Notes: a model not told the origin generated them from the sequence alone. Counted from the stretch's first letter, positions 42,566 to 51,763 are shown. The stretch is DNA of 64,000 nt from JBCBSZ01 sp039185015 (GCA_039185015.1 JBCDAU010000007.1:1-64000), one strand, 5' to 3'. Numbers and translations: made by a program.

Positions 42566-43362
42566 CCGAGCAGCCGGTGGCGATCGTGACCGGTGCCGCC
42601 CGGGGGATCGGCGCGGCCACCGCCCGGTTCCTCGCCGCCGATGGGTGGCGGCTCGGCCTGGTCGACGTATGCGAGGACGACCCCGTCCTCGGCTACCCGC
42701 TCGGCACCCGCGACGAGCTCGAGGCGACCGCAGCGGCGTGCGGCACGGACAGCGTGGTCGTCGTCGCCGACGTGCGTGAACAGGCCGCGCTCGACGCCGC
42801 GGTCGCCGAGGTCGTCGACGAACACGGCCGCCTCGACGCCGCGGTGTCGGCCGTCGGGGCCATCGCCGGAGGACCGCCGGTGTGGGAGACCGGCGATGAC
42901 GTCTGGTCGGCCATGCTCGACATCAACCTCGGTGGCGTCTTCCGCCTTGCCAGGGCTGCGGTGCCGCAGCTGCTCGCCGTGCCCCGGGCCGAGCGCGAGG
43001 GACGTTTCGTGGCTGTCGCCTCGACCGCAGCGGTCCATGGCCTACCGCAGCTCGCCGCCTACACGGCGGCCAAGCACGGCGTGGCCGGACTGGTGCGCGC
43101 CCTGGCCGCCGAGCTCGGCACCGAGGGCATCAACGTCAACGCGGTCTGCCCCGGTTCGACGATGACGGCGATGCTCGAGGCGAGCGCCTCGGTGTACGAC
43201 CTCCACGACGTCGAGGTCTTCGCCGGACACCAACGGATCGGCCGGTTGCTGGAGCCGGAGGAGATCGCCGCCGCGATCGTCTGGCTGTGCTCCGCGAGCG
43301 CGTCAGGGATAACGGGAGCCGTTCTCCCTGTTGATGGCGCCTTCGGACCGATGGCCAACTAG
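42562..43362 (+). CDS. Mycofactocin-coupled short-chain dehydrogenase
   Basis: 266 aa. The Rossmann motif is TGAARGIGAAT, the catalytic site is VASTAAVHGLPQLAAYTAAKHG with Tyr and Lys, and the family insertion after the second strand (VCEDDPVLGYPLGTRDELEA) marks the mycofactocin-associated SDRs that hold NAD(H) tightly and pass electrons to mycofactocin. The substrate is probably an alcohol or a carbonyl, not further defined. It overlaps mftE (ATGA), which strengthens the link. Confidence 0.88.
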   Translation: MTEQPVAIVTGAARGIGAATARFLAADGWRLGLVDVCEDDPVLGYPLGTRDELEATAAACGTDSVVVVADVREQAALDAAVAEVVDEHGRLDAAVSAVGAIAGGPPVWETGDDVWSAMLDINLGGVFRLARAAVPQLLAVPRAEREGRFVAVASTAAVHGLPQLAAYTAAKHGVAGLVRALAAELGTEGINVNAVCPGSTMTAMLEASASVYDLHDVEVFAGHQRIGRLLEPEEIAAAIVWLCSASASGITGAVLPVDGAFGPMAN

Positions 43363-43402
43363 CTTTCGGCCCTGAGACATCCGTCACGAAGGGGAGACGA
43401 CG

Positions 43403-44560
43403 ATGCGTACTCGGGCTGCGATCCTGCGGGAAGTGAACACGCCGTGGAGCGTCGAGGAGATCGAGCTCGACCGGCCCAAGGCGGGCGAGGTCATGCTCAA
43501 GCTCGTCGGCTCCGGGCTCTGCCACTCCGACGACCATCTGCTCACCGGCGACATGGTGATGCCGCCCGAGGTCCAAGCCGAGCTCGGCATCCAGCAGTTC
43601 CCGGTCATCGGCGGCCACGAGGGTGCCGGTGAGGTCGTCGAGGTCGGACCGGGCGTCGACAACCTCGAGGTCGGGGACCACGTCGTGCTCGGGTTCATCC
43701 CCAGCTGCGGCCGGTGCCCGTCGTGCGCCAAGGGTCAGCAGAACCTCTGCGACCTGGGTGCGTTCCTCCTCGCCGGCCGTCAGGTCACCGACCTGACCGC
43801 CCGCCACCACGACCTCCAGGGCAACGACCTGGGCATCATGTGCTGCATCGGCACCTTCGGCGAGTACACCACCGTCGCCGAGGCGTCCTGCATCAAGATC
43901 GACAAGGACATCCCGCTCGACAAGGCCGCGCTCGTCGGCTGTGGGGTCACGACCGGCTGGGGTTCGGCCAACTACGCGGCCCAGGTGCAGCCGGGCGAGA
44001 CCGTCGTCGTGGTGGGCGCCGGTGGCATCGGCATGAACGCCATCCAGGGCGCCAAGATGGCCGGTGCGGGCATGATCATCGCCATCGACACCAACGACAA
44101 GAAGCACGAGCTCGCTCAGAAGTTCGGTGCCACGCACACCTTCAACAACGTCCAGGACGCCCTGCCCGAGGTCATGGAGCTCACCCAGGGCCAGATGGCC
44201 GAGAAGTCGATCATCACGATCGGCATCGGCAGCGGCGCGATCATCCAGGACGTCATGGCGATGACCGGCAAGGGCGGCACCTGCGTGCACACGTCGGTCG
44301 CGCCGATCGCCGAGATGGACGTCAACCTCAACCTCTTCGAGCTCACGCTCCAGCAGAAGACGCTGAAGGGCTCGATCTTCGGGTCGGCGAACCCCCGCCG
44401 CGACATCCCGCGTCTGCTGGGCATGTACCAGAACGGCACGCTGATGCTCGACGAGCTCATCACCCAGACCTACGACCTCGATGACATCAACGTGGGCTAC
44501 GACGCCATGCGAGCGGGCGACAACATCCGCGGCATGGTCATGTACGACCACGCGTCGTAG
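43403..44560 (+). CDS. NDMA-dependent, mycofactocin-linked zinc alcohol dehydrogenase
   Basis: 385 aa, medium-chain dehydrogenase. Catalytic zinc is bound by Cys40 (GLCHSDDH), the GHE pair at 72-73 and a later cysteine (GCGVTTGWG); structural zinc by the cysteines of CGRCPSCAKGQQNLC. NAD binding is at VVVGAGGIGMNAIQGAKMAG. Sequence and context match the nicotinoprotein group assayed with N,N-dimethyl-4-nitrosoaniline, in which bound NADH is reoxidised by mycofactocin. It probably oxidises short-chain alcohols. The ATG is preceded by GGGGAG; the next gene follows after 47 bp. Confidence 0.92.
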   Translation: MRTRAAILREVNTPWSVEEIELDRPKAGEVMLKLVGSGLCHSDDHLLTGDMVMPPEVQAELGIQQFPVIGGHEGAGEVVEVGPGVDNLEVGDHVVLGFIPSCGRCPSCAKGQQNLCDLGAFLLAGRQVTDLTARHHDLQGNDLGIMCCIGTFGEYTTVAEASCIKIDKDIPLDKAALVGCGVTTGWGSANYAAQVQPGETVVVVGAGGIGMNAIQGAKMAGAGMIIAIDTNDKKHELAQKFGATHTFNNVQDALPEVMELTQGQMAEKSIITIGIGSGAIIQDVMAMTGKGGTCVHTSVAPIAEMDVNLNLFELTLQQKTLKGSIFGSANPRRDIPRLLGMYQNGTLMLDELITQTYDLDDINVGYDAMRAGDNIRGMVMYDHAS

Positions 44561-44607
44561 GTGGGCGGCGCCACGACGCATCAGCCCGTCACCCCGGCGG
44601 TGATCGG

Positions 44608-45525
44608 GTGAGCTTCGACGCGACGGTCGTCGATGCTGCAGAAGAGGTGGTGGTCGGTCGCCGACGCGAGGTCGAGATCGTCGTCGCCGCGTTGGCGGCA
44701 GACCGGCACATCCTCCTGGAGGGTCCGCCCGGCACCGGCAAGTCGACCCTGCTCCGGACCATCGCCGGCGCAGCCGGTGTCCCCTTCGTCTTCGTCGAGG
44801 GGAACGCCGAGCTGACGCCGGCGCGGCTCGCCGGCCAGTTCGACCCGGCCCGGGTGCTCACCGACGGCTACGCGCCCGAGGTGTTCATCGACGGCCCCCT
44901 CACCGAGGCGGTCCGCGATGGGTGCCTCCTCTACGTCGAGGAGCTCAACCGGGTACCCGAGGAGACGCTCAACCTCCTCATCACCGCCATGTCCGAGCGG
45001 GAGGTGCACATCCCGCGCCTCGGCCACATCCCTGCGGCCGACGGCTTCCGCCTCGTCGCTGCCATGAACCCCTTCGACGCCGTCGGCACCGCCCGCATCT
45101 CGGCGGCCGTCTACGACCGCATGTGTCGGGTGGCGATGGGGTACCAGTCGCTCGACGACGAGGTGGCGATCGTCGCCCACGAGGCCGAAGTGCCGGCCGG
45201 CGACCTCACCCGCCAGATGGTCGAGGTGTGCCGTCTCACCCGCGAGCACCCCGAGATCCGCATCGGGTCCTCGGTGCGAGGCGCGATCGATGCGTTGTTG
45301 CTGGCGAAGCAGCTCTCGTCGATCCGCGACGACGGCTCGGCGGCCACGTTGCTCGACGCCACCCTCGCCGCCCTGTCTGGCCGGGTCCGGCTGCACGAGG
45401 GCAGTGGCCGGAGCGCCGAGCAGCTGATCACCGAGCTCTTCTGGAGCGTCTTCGGCACCGAGGTCGAGGAAGGCGGCGAGCACTCGGGAAAAGGTTCGAC
45501 CCCGGCTGGGGCGACAACGGACTGA
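44608..45525 (+). CDS. MoxR-type AAA+ ATPase within the mycofactocin locus
   Basis: 305 aa from a GTG. Walker A is EGPPGTGKST, Walker B is LLYVEELNRVPEE (Glu in place of the usual Asp), sensor 1 lies in VAAMNPFDAVGTARIS, and the arginine-finger region reads AVYDRMCRVAMG. MoxR proteins pair with VWA proteins to assemble or activate metal or cofactor enzymes; the first known acts on methanol dehydrogenase. Here the partner gene follows directly with a four-base overlap, and the group stands between the alcohol dehydrogenase and mftF. Activation of a mycofactocin-linked enzyme is an attractive but untested role. Confidence 0.87.
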   Translation: MSFDATVVDAAEEVVVGRRREVEIVVAALAADRHILLEGPPGTGKSTLLRTIAGAAGVPFVFVEGNAELTPARLAGQFDPARVLTDGYAPEVFIDGPLTEAVRDGCLLYVEELNRVPEETLNLLITAMSEREVHIPRLGHIPAADGFRLVAAMNPFDAVGTARISAAVYDRMCRVAMGYQSLDDEVAIVAHEAEVPAGDLTRQMVEVCRLTREHPEIRIGSSVRGAIDALLLAKQLSSIRDDGSAATLLDATLAALSGRVRLHEGSGRSAEQLITELFWSVFGTEVEEGGEHSGKGSTPAGATTD

Positions 45526-46454
45526 GGGTCGCCGAGGAGGGCGAGGCGGCGCGCGAGGCCCTCGACGAGCAGCAACGCAAGACCGTGCCCCGACGAGAGC
45601 TCGAGAAGCACGAGCAGTTCGAGGACGTGTCACCGGACGTCGGCCAGCTCGACGAGACCGCCTTCGAGGAGCTCCTCGAGGAGGACGCCGACGAAGCGTT
45701 GTCGATGCTGGCCAACATGACCGGCGCGACCGACGAGAGGCTCCGCGCCCTCGCCCGGCGGCTCGCCGCCCGTGTCGTGCTCGACCTGTCGCGCAGCGGA
45801 CCGCCGCGGGCTCGCGGCGTCGGTCGACTCCGTCCGAGGAGCGCAGCGCAGGCGACCGGAGACCTCGACATCGAGGCGAGCTTCGACGCCATCGCCGTCG
45901 CCCGGGCGGGGAAGGAACCTCCGGCGCTCGACGACCTCGTGGTGCGGGAGTGGTCGAAGCCTGACACGGCGCTCTGCCTCGTGATCGACGCCAGCGGTTC
46001 GATGGGCGGGGAGCGGCTCGCCATCGCCGGCCTCGCTGCGGCCGCAGCGGCGTTCCGTGCGCCCGTCGACCACTCGGTGCTCGCGTTCTCTGACAAGGTG
46101 ATCGCCGTGAAGTCGCAGGACGTGATGCGGGATGCGGAGGCCGTGGTCGACGACGTGTTCTGCCTCCGCGGCCACGGCCCGACCGACCTGCACCACGCGC
46201 TGACCCAGGCTCGCCTCCAACTGGGGCGCTCGCGGGCGAAGCGGCGCATCACGGTGTTGCTCTCCGACTGCGAGGCGACCGAGGGTGAGGATCCGGTGCT
46301 CGCCGCCCGCCTGCTCGACGAGCTCCTCGTGATCGCTCCAGAGGACGCCGCCGAGGATGCGGAACGCCTGGCGATGGCCGTCGGAGCCCAGATGGCGACC
46401 TTGAGCGGTCCGTCCGACGTGGGCTCGGCCTTCGGGCGGCTCCTCGATCGGTGA
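45522..46454 (+). CDS. VWA-domain partner of the MoxR ATPase
   Basis: 310 aa. The start is not obvious: no ATG, GTG or TTG is well placed, and I choose the CTG at 45522, which forms the same NTGA overlap with the previous stop as many neighbours. The N-terminal half is helical and acidic (LDETAFEELLEEDADEALSML). The VWA domain begins at DTALCLVIDASGSMGG, with the MIDAS completed by GHGPTDLHHA and LLSDCEATEGE. VWA partners select the client that the MoxR ring remodels. The stop overlaps the mftF GTG by four bases, coupling this pair to cofactor glycosylation. Confidence 0.82.
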   Translation: MRVAEEGEAAREALDEQQRKTVPRRELEKHEQFEDVSPDVGQLDETAFEELLEEDADEALSMLANMTGATDERLRALARRLAARVVLDLSRSGPPRARGVGRLRPRSAAQATGDLDIEASFDAIAVARAGKEPPALDDLVVREWSKPDTALCLVIDASGSMGGERLAIAGLAAAAAAFRAPVDHSVLAFSDKVIAVKSQDVMRDAEAVVDDVFCLRGHGPTDLHHALTQARLQLGRSRAKRRITVLLSDCEATEGEDPVLAARLLDELLVIAPEDAAEDAERLAMAVGAQMATLSGPSDVGSAFGRLLDR

Positions 46455-47857
46455 CCGGGCCGGCGCAGCTCGAGCTCACGCTCGATGCCGAGACGCGTCG
46501 ATCGGCGGACGGGCGGCTCCTCATCGGCGGCTCACCGTTCCGGATCGTCCGGCTCAGCGCGACCGGGGGTCGACTGCTCGACCGTTGGCTCGCCGGCGAG
46601 CCCGTCCCCGAGACCGGTCCGGCGGCCGGCCTCGCCCGGCGCCTCGTGAGGGCCGGGGTCGCCCATCCGCTCTGGTCGACGGCCGAGCATGCGGTCGATG
46701 ACGTCACGATCGTCATCCCGGTTCGCGACGACCCCGACGGATTGGCCGAGACCCTCACCTCTCTCGGTGAGCCCGGCCCGCTCGTCGTCGTCGACGACGG
46801 GTCCGAGGATGCCGACGCCGTCCGGTCGGCGGCCGATCGGACGGGGGCGACCGTGCTGCGCCGCGATCGGTCCGGCGGGCCCGGGGTCGCCCGTGAGCAC
46901 GGCCGGACGATCGTCGAGACGCCGTTCGTCGCGTTCGTGGATGCCGGCTGCCGGCCCGAGCCGGGTTGGCTCGACGGGCTGCTCTGCCACTTCGTCGATC
47001 CGGACGTCGTCGTCGTCGCCCCGCGCATCCGGTCGGTGCCCGGTCCGACGACCCTCGAGCGCTACGAGGTCGACGGCTCGCCGCTCGACCTCGGCGGCCG
47101 ACCCGCACCGGTCCGACCCGGCTCCTCGGTCTCCTACGTGCCGACCGCCGCCCTCGTCGCCCGGGCGGACGCTCCGGCCTTCGACCCGGCGTTGCGCTTC
47201 GGCGAGGACGTCGATCTGATCTGGCGGATCGTCGCCGGCGGTGGCGAGGTGCGCTACGAGCCCTCCGTCACCGTCTGGCACCGACCGCGGAGCAGCTGGC
47301 GGGCCTGGGCGGAACAGCGGCGCAGCTACGGGTCCTCCGCCGGACCCCTGTCGACGCGTCATGGCGCCGCGGTCGTGCCCTTCGTCGCTCCGGCGATCTC
47401 GACGACCGCATGGCTCCTGGCGCTGGCCAAGCGCCCGGGCCTCGCCGCGGTGACGGCAGTCGGAGGGATGGTGGCCGGGCTGCTCAAGTTGCATCGCTCC
47501 GGTGTCCAGCCACGGGTTGCCGTGGAGGTCGTCGCGACGAGCCAGGTGCGGATCGTGCACGCCATCGCGCGGTCGACGCGACGGACGTGGTGGCCGTTCG
47601 CCCTCGTCGCCCTCGGGCGGCGAGGCCTGCGCTGGCGACTGCTGCTCGCGCTGCTGGCCCCGGTCCTGGCCGAGACCCGGCGAGCCCGCCCCGAGGTCGG
47701 CGTGGCTCGGTCCACGGTGGCGACCATCGCCGACGACCTCGCCTACGGCGTCGGCGTCTGGGAGGGCTGCATCGCAGCGAAGACCGTGCGACCCCTGGTC
47801 CCACACCTGTCGCTGCCCGAGGTTCCCGACGCGTGGCGCTCCAACCGGGCGACCTGA
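46451..47857 (+). CDS. mftF: Mycofactocin glycosyltransferase
   Basis: 468 aa from a GTG. The first 85 residues are the small helical domain typical of MftF, and the GT2 fold starts at DDVTIVIPVRDDPDGL with PLVVVDDGSED (DD for sugar nucleotide), VAFVDAGCRPEPGWL (DxG at the metal site) and a late GEDVDLIWRI. The C-terminal 150 residues include hydrophobic helices (VPFVAPAISTTAWLLALA), suggesting membrane association. It adds beta-1,4-glucose units to premycofactocin. It overlaps the VWA gene, placing the MoxR/VWA pair inside the mft transcription unit. Confidence 0.92.
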   Translation: MTGPAQLELTLDAETRRSADGRLLIGGSPFRIVRLSATGGRLLDRWLAGEPVPETGPAAGLARRLVRAGVAHPLWSTAEHAVDDVTIVIPVRDDPDGLAETLTSLGEPGPLVVVDDGSEDADAVRSAADRTGATVLRRDRSGGPGVAREHGRTIVETPFVAFVDAGCRPEPGWLDGLLCHFVDPDVVVVAPRIRSVPGPTTLERYEVDGSPLDLGGRPAPVRPGSSVSYVPTAALVARADAPAFDPALRFGEDVDLIWRIVAGGGEVRYEPSVTVWHRPRSSWRAWAEQRRSYGSSAGPLSTRHGAAVVPFVAPAISTTAWLLALAKRPGLAAVTAVGGMVAGLLKLHRSGVQPRVAVEVVATSQVRIVHAIARSTRRTWWPFALVALGRRGLRWRLLLALLAPVLAETRRARPEVGVARSTVATIADDLAYGVGVWEGCIAAKTVRPLVPHLSLPEVPDAWRSNRAT

Positions 47858-47949
47858 GCCGGGTCGAGCGGGCCCAGGCGGGTGAGGGACCGCAGCCGAG
47901 GTCCGCCTACGATCCGGGCGTGTCATCACCCCCGGCGACGCAGTCGCCC

Positions 47950-48624
47950 ATGGATCGAGCCTTCCTGAACGGCGTGGAGGGCGTCACCGAGCTCGTGCTG
48001 GTGCGTCACGGCCAGCAGCGGTTTCCCGCCGACGTGCGCAGCTCGGTGCCCGAGGATTGGCGTGATCCGCCGCTGTCCGAGACCGGTGAGCGTCAGGCCG
48101 AGGCGGTGGGTCGGTACCTCGCGAACGAGCGGATCGACGCCGTCTACGCCTCACCACTCCTGCGTGCTCACGACACCGGTTCGGCGATCGCCGCCCCGCA
48201 CGACCGCGAGCTCAACGTCCTCGCCGAGCTCGAGGAGATCCACGTCTTCCGCGACCTCGAGCCCGGCAAGACGGCGGCGGAGGCGCTCGGTCAGCTGCAG
48301 CTGAGCGGTATGCGCGAGCGCTGGGCACGAGAGCGCCGGTGGGACGTCTACCCGCACACCGAGCCGAGCATGGAGTTCCGTCGCCGGGCCAATGCCGCGG
48401 TCGAGGGCATCATCGCTCAGCACCCGGGCGAGCAGGTCGCCGTCGCCTGCCACGGCGGCGTCATCAACGCCTATCTCGCCGAGATCCTGCACCTGGGCGA
48501 GGACATGTTCTTCCGGCCGGCCCACGCGTCGGTGCACCGGGTCCTCGCGCTCGGGGATCGTCGGGTGATCCTGAGCCTCAACGAGGTGCCGCACCTGCCG
48601 GAAGGCGACTTGCTCACGGTCTGA
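47950..48624 (+). CDS. Histidine phosphatase (phosphoglycerate-mutase-like)
   Basis: 224 aa. The phosphohistidine motif is LVLVRHGQQ, the second histidine is in VACHGGVINAYL, and the arginine in SPLLRAHDTGSAIAA completes the phosphate pocket. The family removes phosphate from small molecules or proteins or moves it in glycolysis; the sequence does not say which. ATG 47950 is preferred to an in-frame GTG at 47920. It follows mftF by 92 bp on the same strand, but nothing ties it to the cofactor pathway. Confidence 0.83.
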   Translation: MDRAFLNGVEGVTELVLVRHGQQRFPADVRSSVPEDWRDPPLSETGERQAEAVGRYLANERIDAVYASPLLRAHDTGSAIAAPHDRELNVLAELEEIHVFRDLEPGKTAAEALGQLQLSGMRERWARERRWDVYPHTEPSMEFRRRANAAVEGIIAQHPGEQVAVACHGGVINAYLAEILHLGEDMFFRPAHASVHRVLALGDRRVILSLNEVPHLPEGDLLTV

Positions 48625-48748
48625 CCGTCGGCGTTCACCACCACCTGACGTGGTCTTCGCGGAGCCTTGACGTTGAGCCGCTGCATGTGACGAAATCGTG
48701 ACAGCGAGCGCTTTCAGCGAGCTGACATGGGTCTTGCCGGCTGGCAAC

Positions 48749-50398
48749 ATGACGAACATGTTGAGGTCCGGGGTCGGTCGAGCGGTGATGGGCGTCGCCG
48801 CGGTCGTTGCAGGATTCGCGCTCCTCGTCGCTGCGCCCGCCGCTGTGCCGCACGAAGGTGGCCACGATGACCTCCAGCTCGCTGGCGACGCCCAGACCGA
48901 GCTCGTCCTCGACGCCGCAGCGAGCGGTGGCGTCGTCGGGGGTGCCTCGACCCCCGACGGCGACGGCTACTGGATCGCCTACGGCGACGGCACCGTCCAG
49001 GCCGTCGGTGACGCCGACTGGTTCGGCGACGCGAGCGACCTCCCGCTCAACGGGCCGGTCCAGGGCATGGCGTCGACACCGTCGGGCGAGGGCTACTGGC
49101 TCGTGGCGTTCGACGGTGGCGTGTTCAGCTACGGCGATGCCGAGTTCTACGGCTCGATGGGCGGCGCACGGCTCAACGCGCCGATCTTCTCGATCGCACC
49201 GAGCCCCACGGGCGACGGCTACTGGTTGGTGGCCTTCGACGGCGGCATCTTCGCCTTCGGCGATGCCGCCTTCTTCGGCTCGATGGGTGGCACTCGGCTC
49301 AACGCACCGATCAACGGGATCCTGTCGACGCCGGCGACCGCCGGCTACCTGATGGTGGCGAGCGACGGTGGCGTGTTCTCCTTCGCGCCCCAGGGCGTCG
49401 AGCCGGCCTTCTTCGGCAGCCTCGGTGGGACCGGCGTCCAGGACGTCGTCGGCCTCGCCGCGACCCCGTCGAACCAGGGCTACTGGATCCTCCGGTCCAA
49501 CGGCGTCATCGCCGGGTTCGGCGACGCGGAGGACCTCGGCGAGGAGCGAGCCCGGAACGGCAACACGGCCGTCGGCATCGTCTCCAACCCGACCCGGCAG
49601 GGGTACCGCGTCATCTACAGCGACGGTTCGACGGCGGCGTTCGGGCGAGCTCCCGGTGGACGCCGTGACAGCGATCCGGTGCCCGCCCCGACCCCGACGG
49701 CCCCGCCGACGACCGCGCCCGCACCCACCACACCGACGCCGCCGGTCGACCTGCCCCACCCGGTCGGTTCGGGGCTGTATCCGCCGAACGGCGAGGTCGA
49801 CTACTTCATCGTCGACGGCGACAACACGCCCGGTCGGTACCCGGCGTGCAAGCCGATCGAGTACGTCACCGACTTCTCGTCGGCGCCCCCCGGTTCCCGT
49901 GAGGTGCTCGCTGACGTGCTCGCCGAGATCTCGGCCGCCGGCGGCTTCGAGTTCGTCTTCGCCGGTGAGGTCGATGCCGACTTCGCGTCGTGGCGTGACA
50001 ACTCCTCGGTGGGCAACGCCTTCCGCCCACTGCTGTTCACGTGGAAGAACGGCAACGAGCACCCCTTCGGGGGTGCGGTCGGTCAGGGCGGCTCGACGGC
50101 ACGCTTCGGACGCCTCGCCGACGGCGGCTCCGGCTGGGTGCTGGTCAGCGGTGCCGCGGTGTTCCGGGCCGACGTCGACTACGAACGGCTCGGCTCCTCG
50201 CAACGAGCCGTGGTCCTGCACGAGATCCTCCACGTCCTCGGCATGGACCACGTCGGTCGCACGAGCGAGGTCATGTACCCGTCGCTCACCTCCCTCGACC
50301 GGATGGGCCCGGGTGACACCTGGGGCGTCCACCAGGTGGGCCGCGGCACGCCGTGCCGCGACCTCGCCGAGGGTCATCGCTGGGCCGACGTCGGCTGA
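48749..50398 (+). CDS. Secreted repeat protein with a C-terminal metzincin-type protease domain
   Basis: 549 aa. Residues 1-32 form a signal peptide (VMGVAAVVAGFALLVAAPAA). About six repeats of 41-45 residues follow between residues 60 and 305, best seen as GDGYWLVAFDGGIFAFGDA then FFGSMGGTRLNAPI. A Thr/Pro-rich linker (310-335) leads to the protease: His491, His495 and His501 in HEILHVLGMDH, and Met509 of a Met-turn in SEVMYP, matching matrixin-like metalloproteases. The repeats probably form a beta-propeller or similar scaffold. Substrate and trigger are unknown. An ATG nine bases later is an alternative start. Confidence 0.8.
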   Translation: MTNMLRSGVGRAVMGVAAVVAGFALLVAAPAAVPHEGGHDDLQLAGDAQTELVLDAAASGGVVGGASTPDGDGYWIAYGDGTVQAVGDADWFGDASDLPLNGPVQGMASTPSGEGYWLVAFDGGVFSYGDAEFYGSMGGARLNAPIFSIAPSPTGDGYWLVAFDGGIFAFGDAAFFGSMGGTRLNAPINGILSTPATAGYLMVASDGGVFSFAPQGVEPAFFGSLGGTGVQDVVGLAATPSNQGYWILRSNGVIAGFGDAEDLGEERARNGNTAVGIVSNPTRQGYRVIYSDGSTAAFGRAPGGRRDSDPVPAPTPTAPPTTAPAPTTPTPPVDLPHPVGSGLYPPNGEVDYFIVDGDNTPGRYPACKPIEYVTDFSSAPPGSREVLADVLAEISAAGGFEFVFAGEVDADFASWRDNSSVGNAFRPLLFTWKNGNEHPFGGAVGQGGSTARFGRLADGGSGWVLVSGAAVFRADVDYERLGSSQRAVVLHEILHVLGMDHVGRTSEVMYPSLTSLDRMGPGDTWGVHQVGRGTPCRDLAEGHRWADVG

Positions 50399-50503
50399 GC
50401 TGACACCGCCACCCGACTGGCGCCGATCGGGTTGACCCGATCCTGCTCCTGGTCGTTCGCTACCCTCCGCGTCGGGGGAGCCATCCGACCCAGGAGGGGC
50501 GAC

Positions 50504-51763
50504 GTGGAGTTGCGGGCAGATCTGACCGCGTTCGAAGCCGTCAACTACTTCTTCCACCGGGCCGCGGCGATCGACCATCTGACCGATGCCGCGATCGCCG
50601 TGTTGAGCGGGACCTACCGCGAGCTGCGGGTGCAGGTGCCGGTCCGGCGGGACGACGGCACGATGTCGGTCTTCAACGGCTACCGGGTGCAGCACAACGG
50701 CGCTCGTGGTCCGTACAAGGGCGGCATCCGCTATCACCCGGCTGCGGATCTCGAAGAGGTTCGAGCGCTGGCGTCGCTCATGACCTGGAAGACCGCGCTC
50801 GTCGACGTGCCGTTCGGAGGCGCCAAGGGAGGGATCCAGGTCGATCCCGGCCCGATGTCGCACGCCGAGCTCGAGCGGATGTCGCGGACCTACTTCGGTC
50901 AGATCTCCCACGTCATCGGCCCCACCCGCGACATCCCCGCTCCCGACATGAACACGAACGCGCAGGTGATGTCGTGGTTCATGGACGAGTACGGCAAGCG
51001 GCGCGGCCACACCAACCAGATCGTGACGGGCAAGCCGGTGGCGCTCGGTGGATCACTGGGTCGTGAGTCGGCGACCGGTCGCGGGGTGCAGGTCGTGCTC
51101 GACGAGGCGGTCGCCGACCTCGGCCTCGGTGACCCGAAGGACCTCTCGATCGCCATCCAGGGCTTCGGCAACGTCGGGTCGTTCGCCGCCAAGTTCGCCC
51201 ACGAGCAGGGCTACAAGATCATCGCCGTCTCCGACGTCAACGGCGCCATCTTCGACGGCACCGGCCTCGATGTCCCGAAGCTCTGCACCCACGTCGAGCA
51301 GACCGGCTCGGTCGTCGGGTTCGCCGGCGCCGACGCCATCTCGAACGACGAGCTCCTCACCTCGGACGCCGACGTGCTCATTCCCGCCGCCCTGGGCGAG
51401 GTGATCACCGAGCACAACGTCGGGGACATCTCGGCGAAGCTCATCATCGAGGCCGCCAACCATCCGGTGACGCCCTGGGCCGACGCCGCGCTCCACGACC
51501 GGGGCGTGGTCGTGATCCCCGACATCCTCGCCAACGCGGGCGGGGTCATCGTGAGCTACTTCGAGTGGGTCCAGAACAACCAGGAGATCCGCTGGGACGA
51601 GGACGAGGTGGATCGTCGTCTGGGCAAGAAGCTCACGACCGCCTATCGACAGTGCCGCGAGTTCCAGGACGCGGACGACGACGTCGGCTCGATGCGTGAG
51701 GCCGCGTTCGGTCTCGCCGTCGACCGCGTGGTCGAGGCGGCGACCCTGCGGGGCTACCTGTGA
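50504..51763 (+). CDS. gdhA: Glutamate dehydrogenase
   Basis: 419 aa from a GTG with AGGAGG seven bases upstream; the frame is open to 50432 but that part is non-coding. Conserved elements are RVQHNGARGPYKGGIRYHP, the catalytic lysines in MTWKTALVDVPFGGAKGG, DIPAPDMNTNAQVMSW, the Rossmann IAIQGFGNVGSFAAKFA and IPDILANAGGVIVSYFEWVQN. It interconverts glutamate and 2-oxoglutarate with ammonia. The sequence type is the hexameric 420-residue enzyme, usually NAD-linked and catabolic. A TACCCT -10-like hexamer lies at 50461. Confidence 0.93.
   Translation: MELRADLTAFEAVNYFFHRAAAIDHLTDAAIAVLSGTYRELRVQVPVRRDDGTMSVFNGYRVQHNGARGPYKGGIRYHPAADLEEVRALASLMTWKTALVDVPFGGAKGGIQVDPGPMSHAELERMSRTYFGQISHVIGPTRDIPAPDMNTNAQVMSWFMDEYGKRRGHTNQIVTGKPVALGGSLGRESATGRGVQVVLDEAVADLGLGDPKDLSIAIQGFGNVGSFAAKFAHEQGYKIIAVSDVNGAIFDGTGLDVPKLCTHVEQTGSVVGFAGADAISNDELLTSDADVLIPAALGEVITEHNVGDISAKLIIEAANHPVTPWADAALHDRGVVVIPDILANAGGVIVSYFEWVQNNQEIRWDEDEVDRRLGKKLTTAYRQCREFQDADDDVGSMREAAFGLAVDRVVEAATLRGYL

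Noticed and set aside
37941..47857. An mftR regulator or mftG oxidoreductase
   Set aside because: No TetR-type gene or GMC oxidoreductase is encoded in or next to the locus.
50432..50503. TTGACC at 50432 as a -35 element for glutamate dehydrogenase
   Set aside because: The spacing to the TACCCT hexamer is about 23 bp, too long for a standard promoter.
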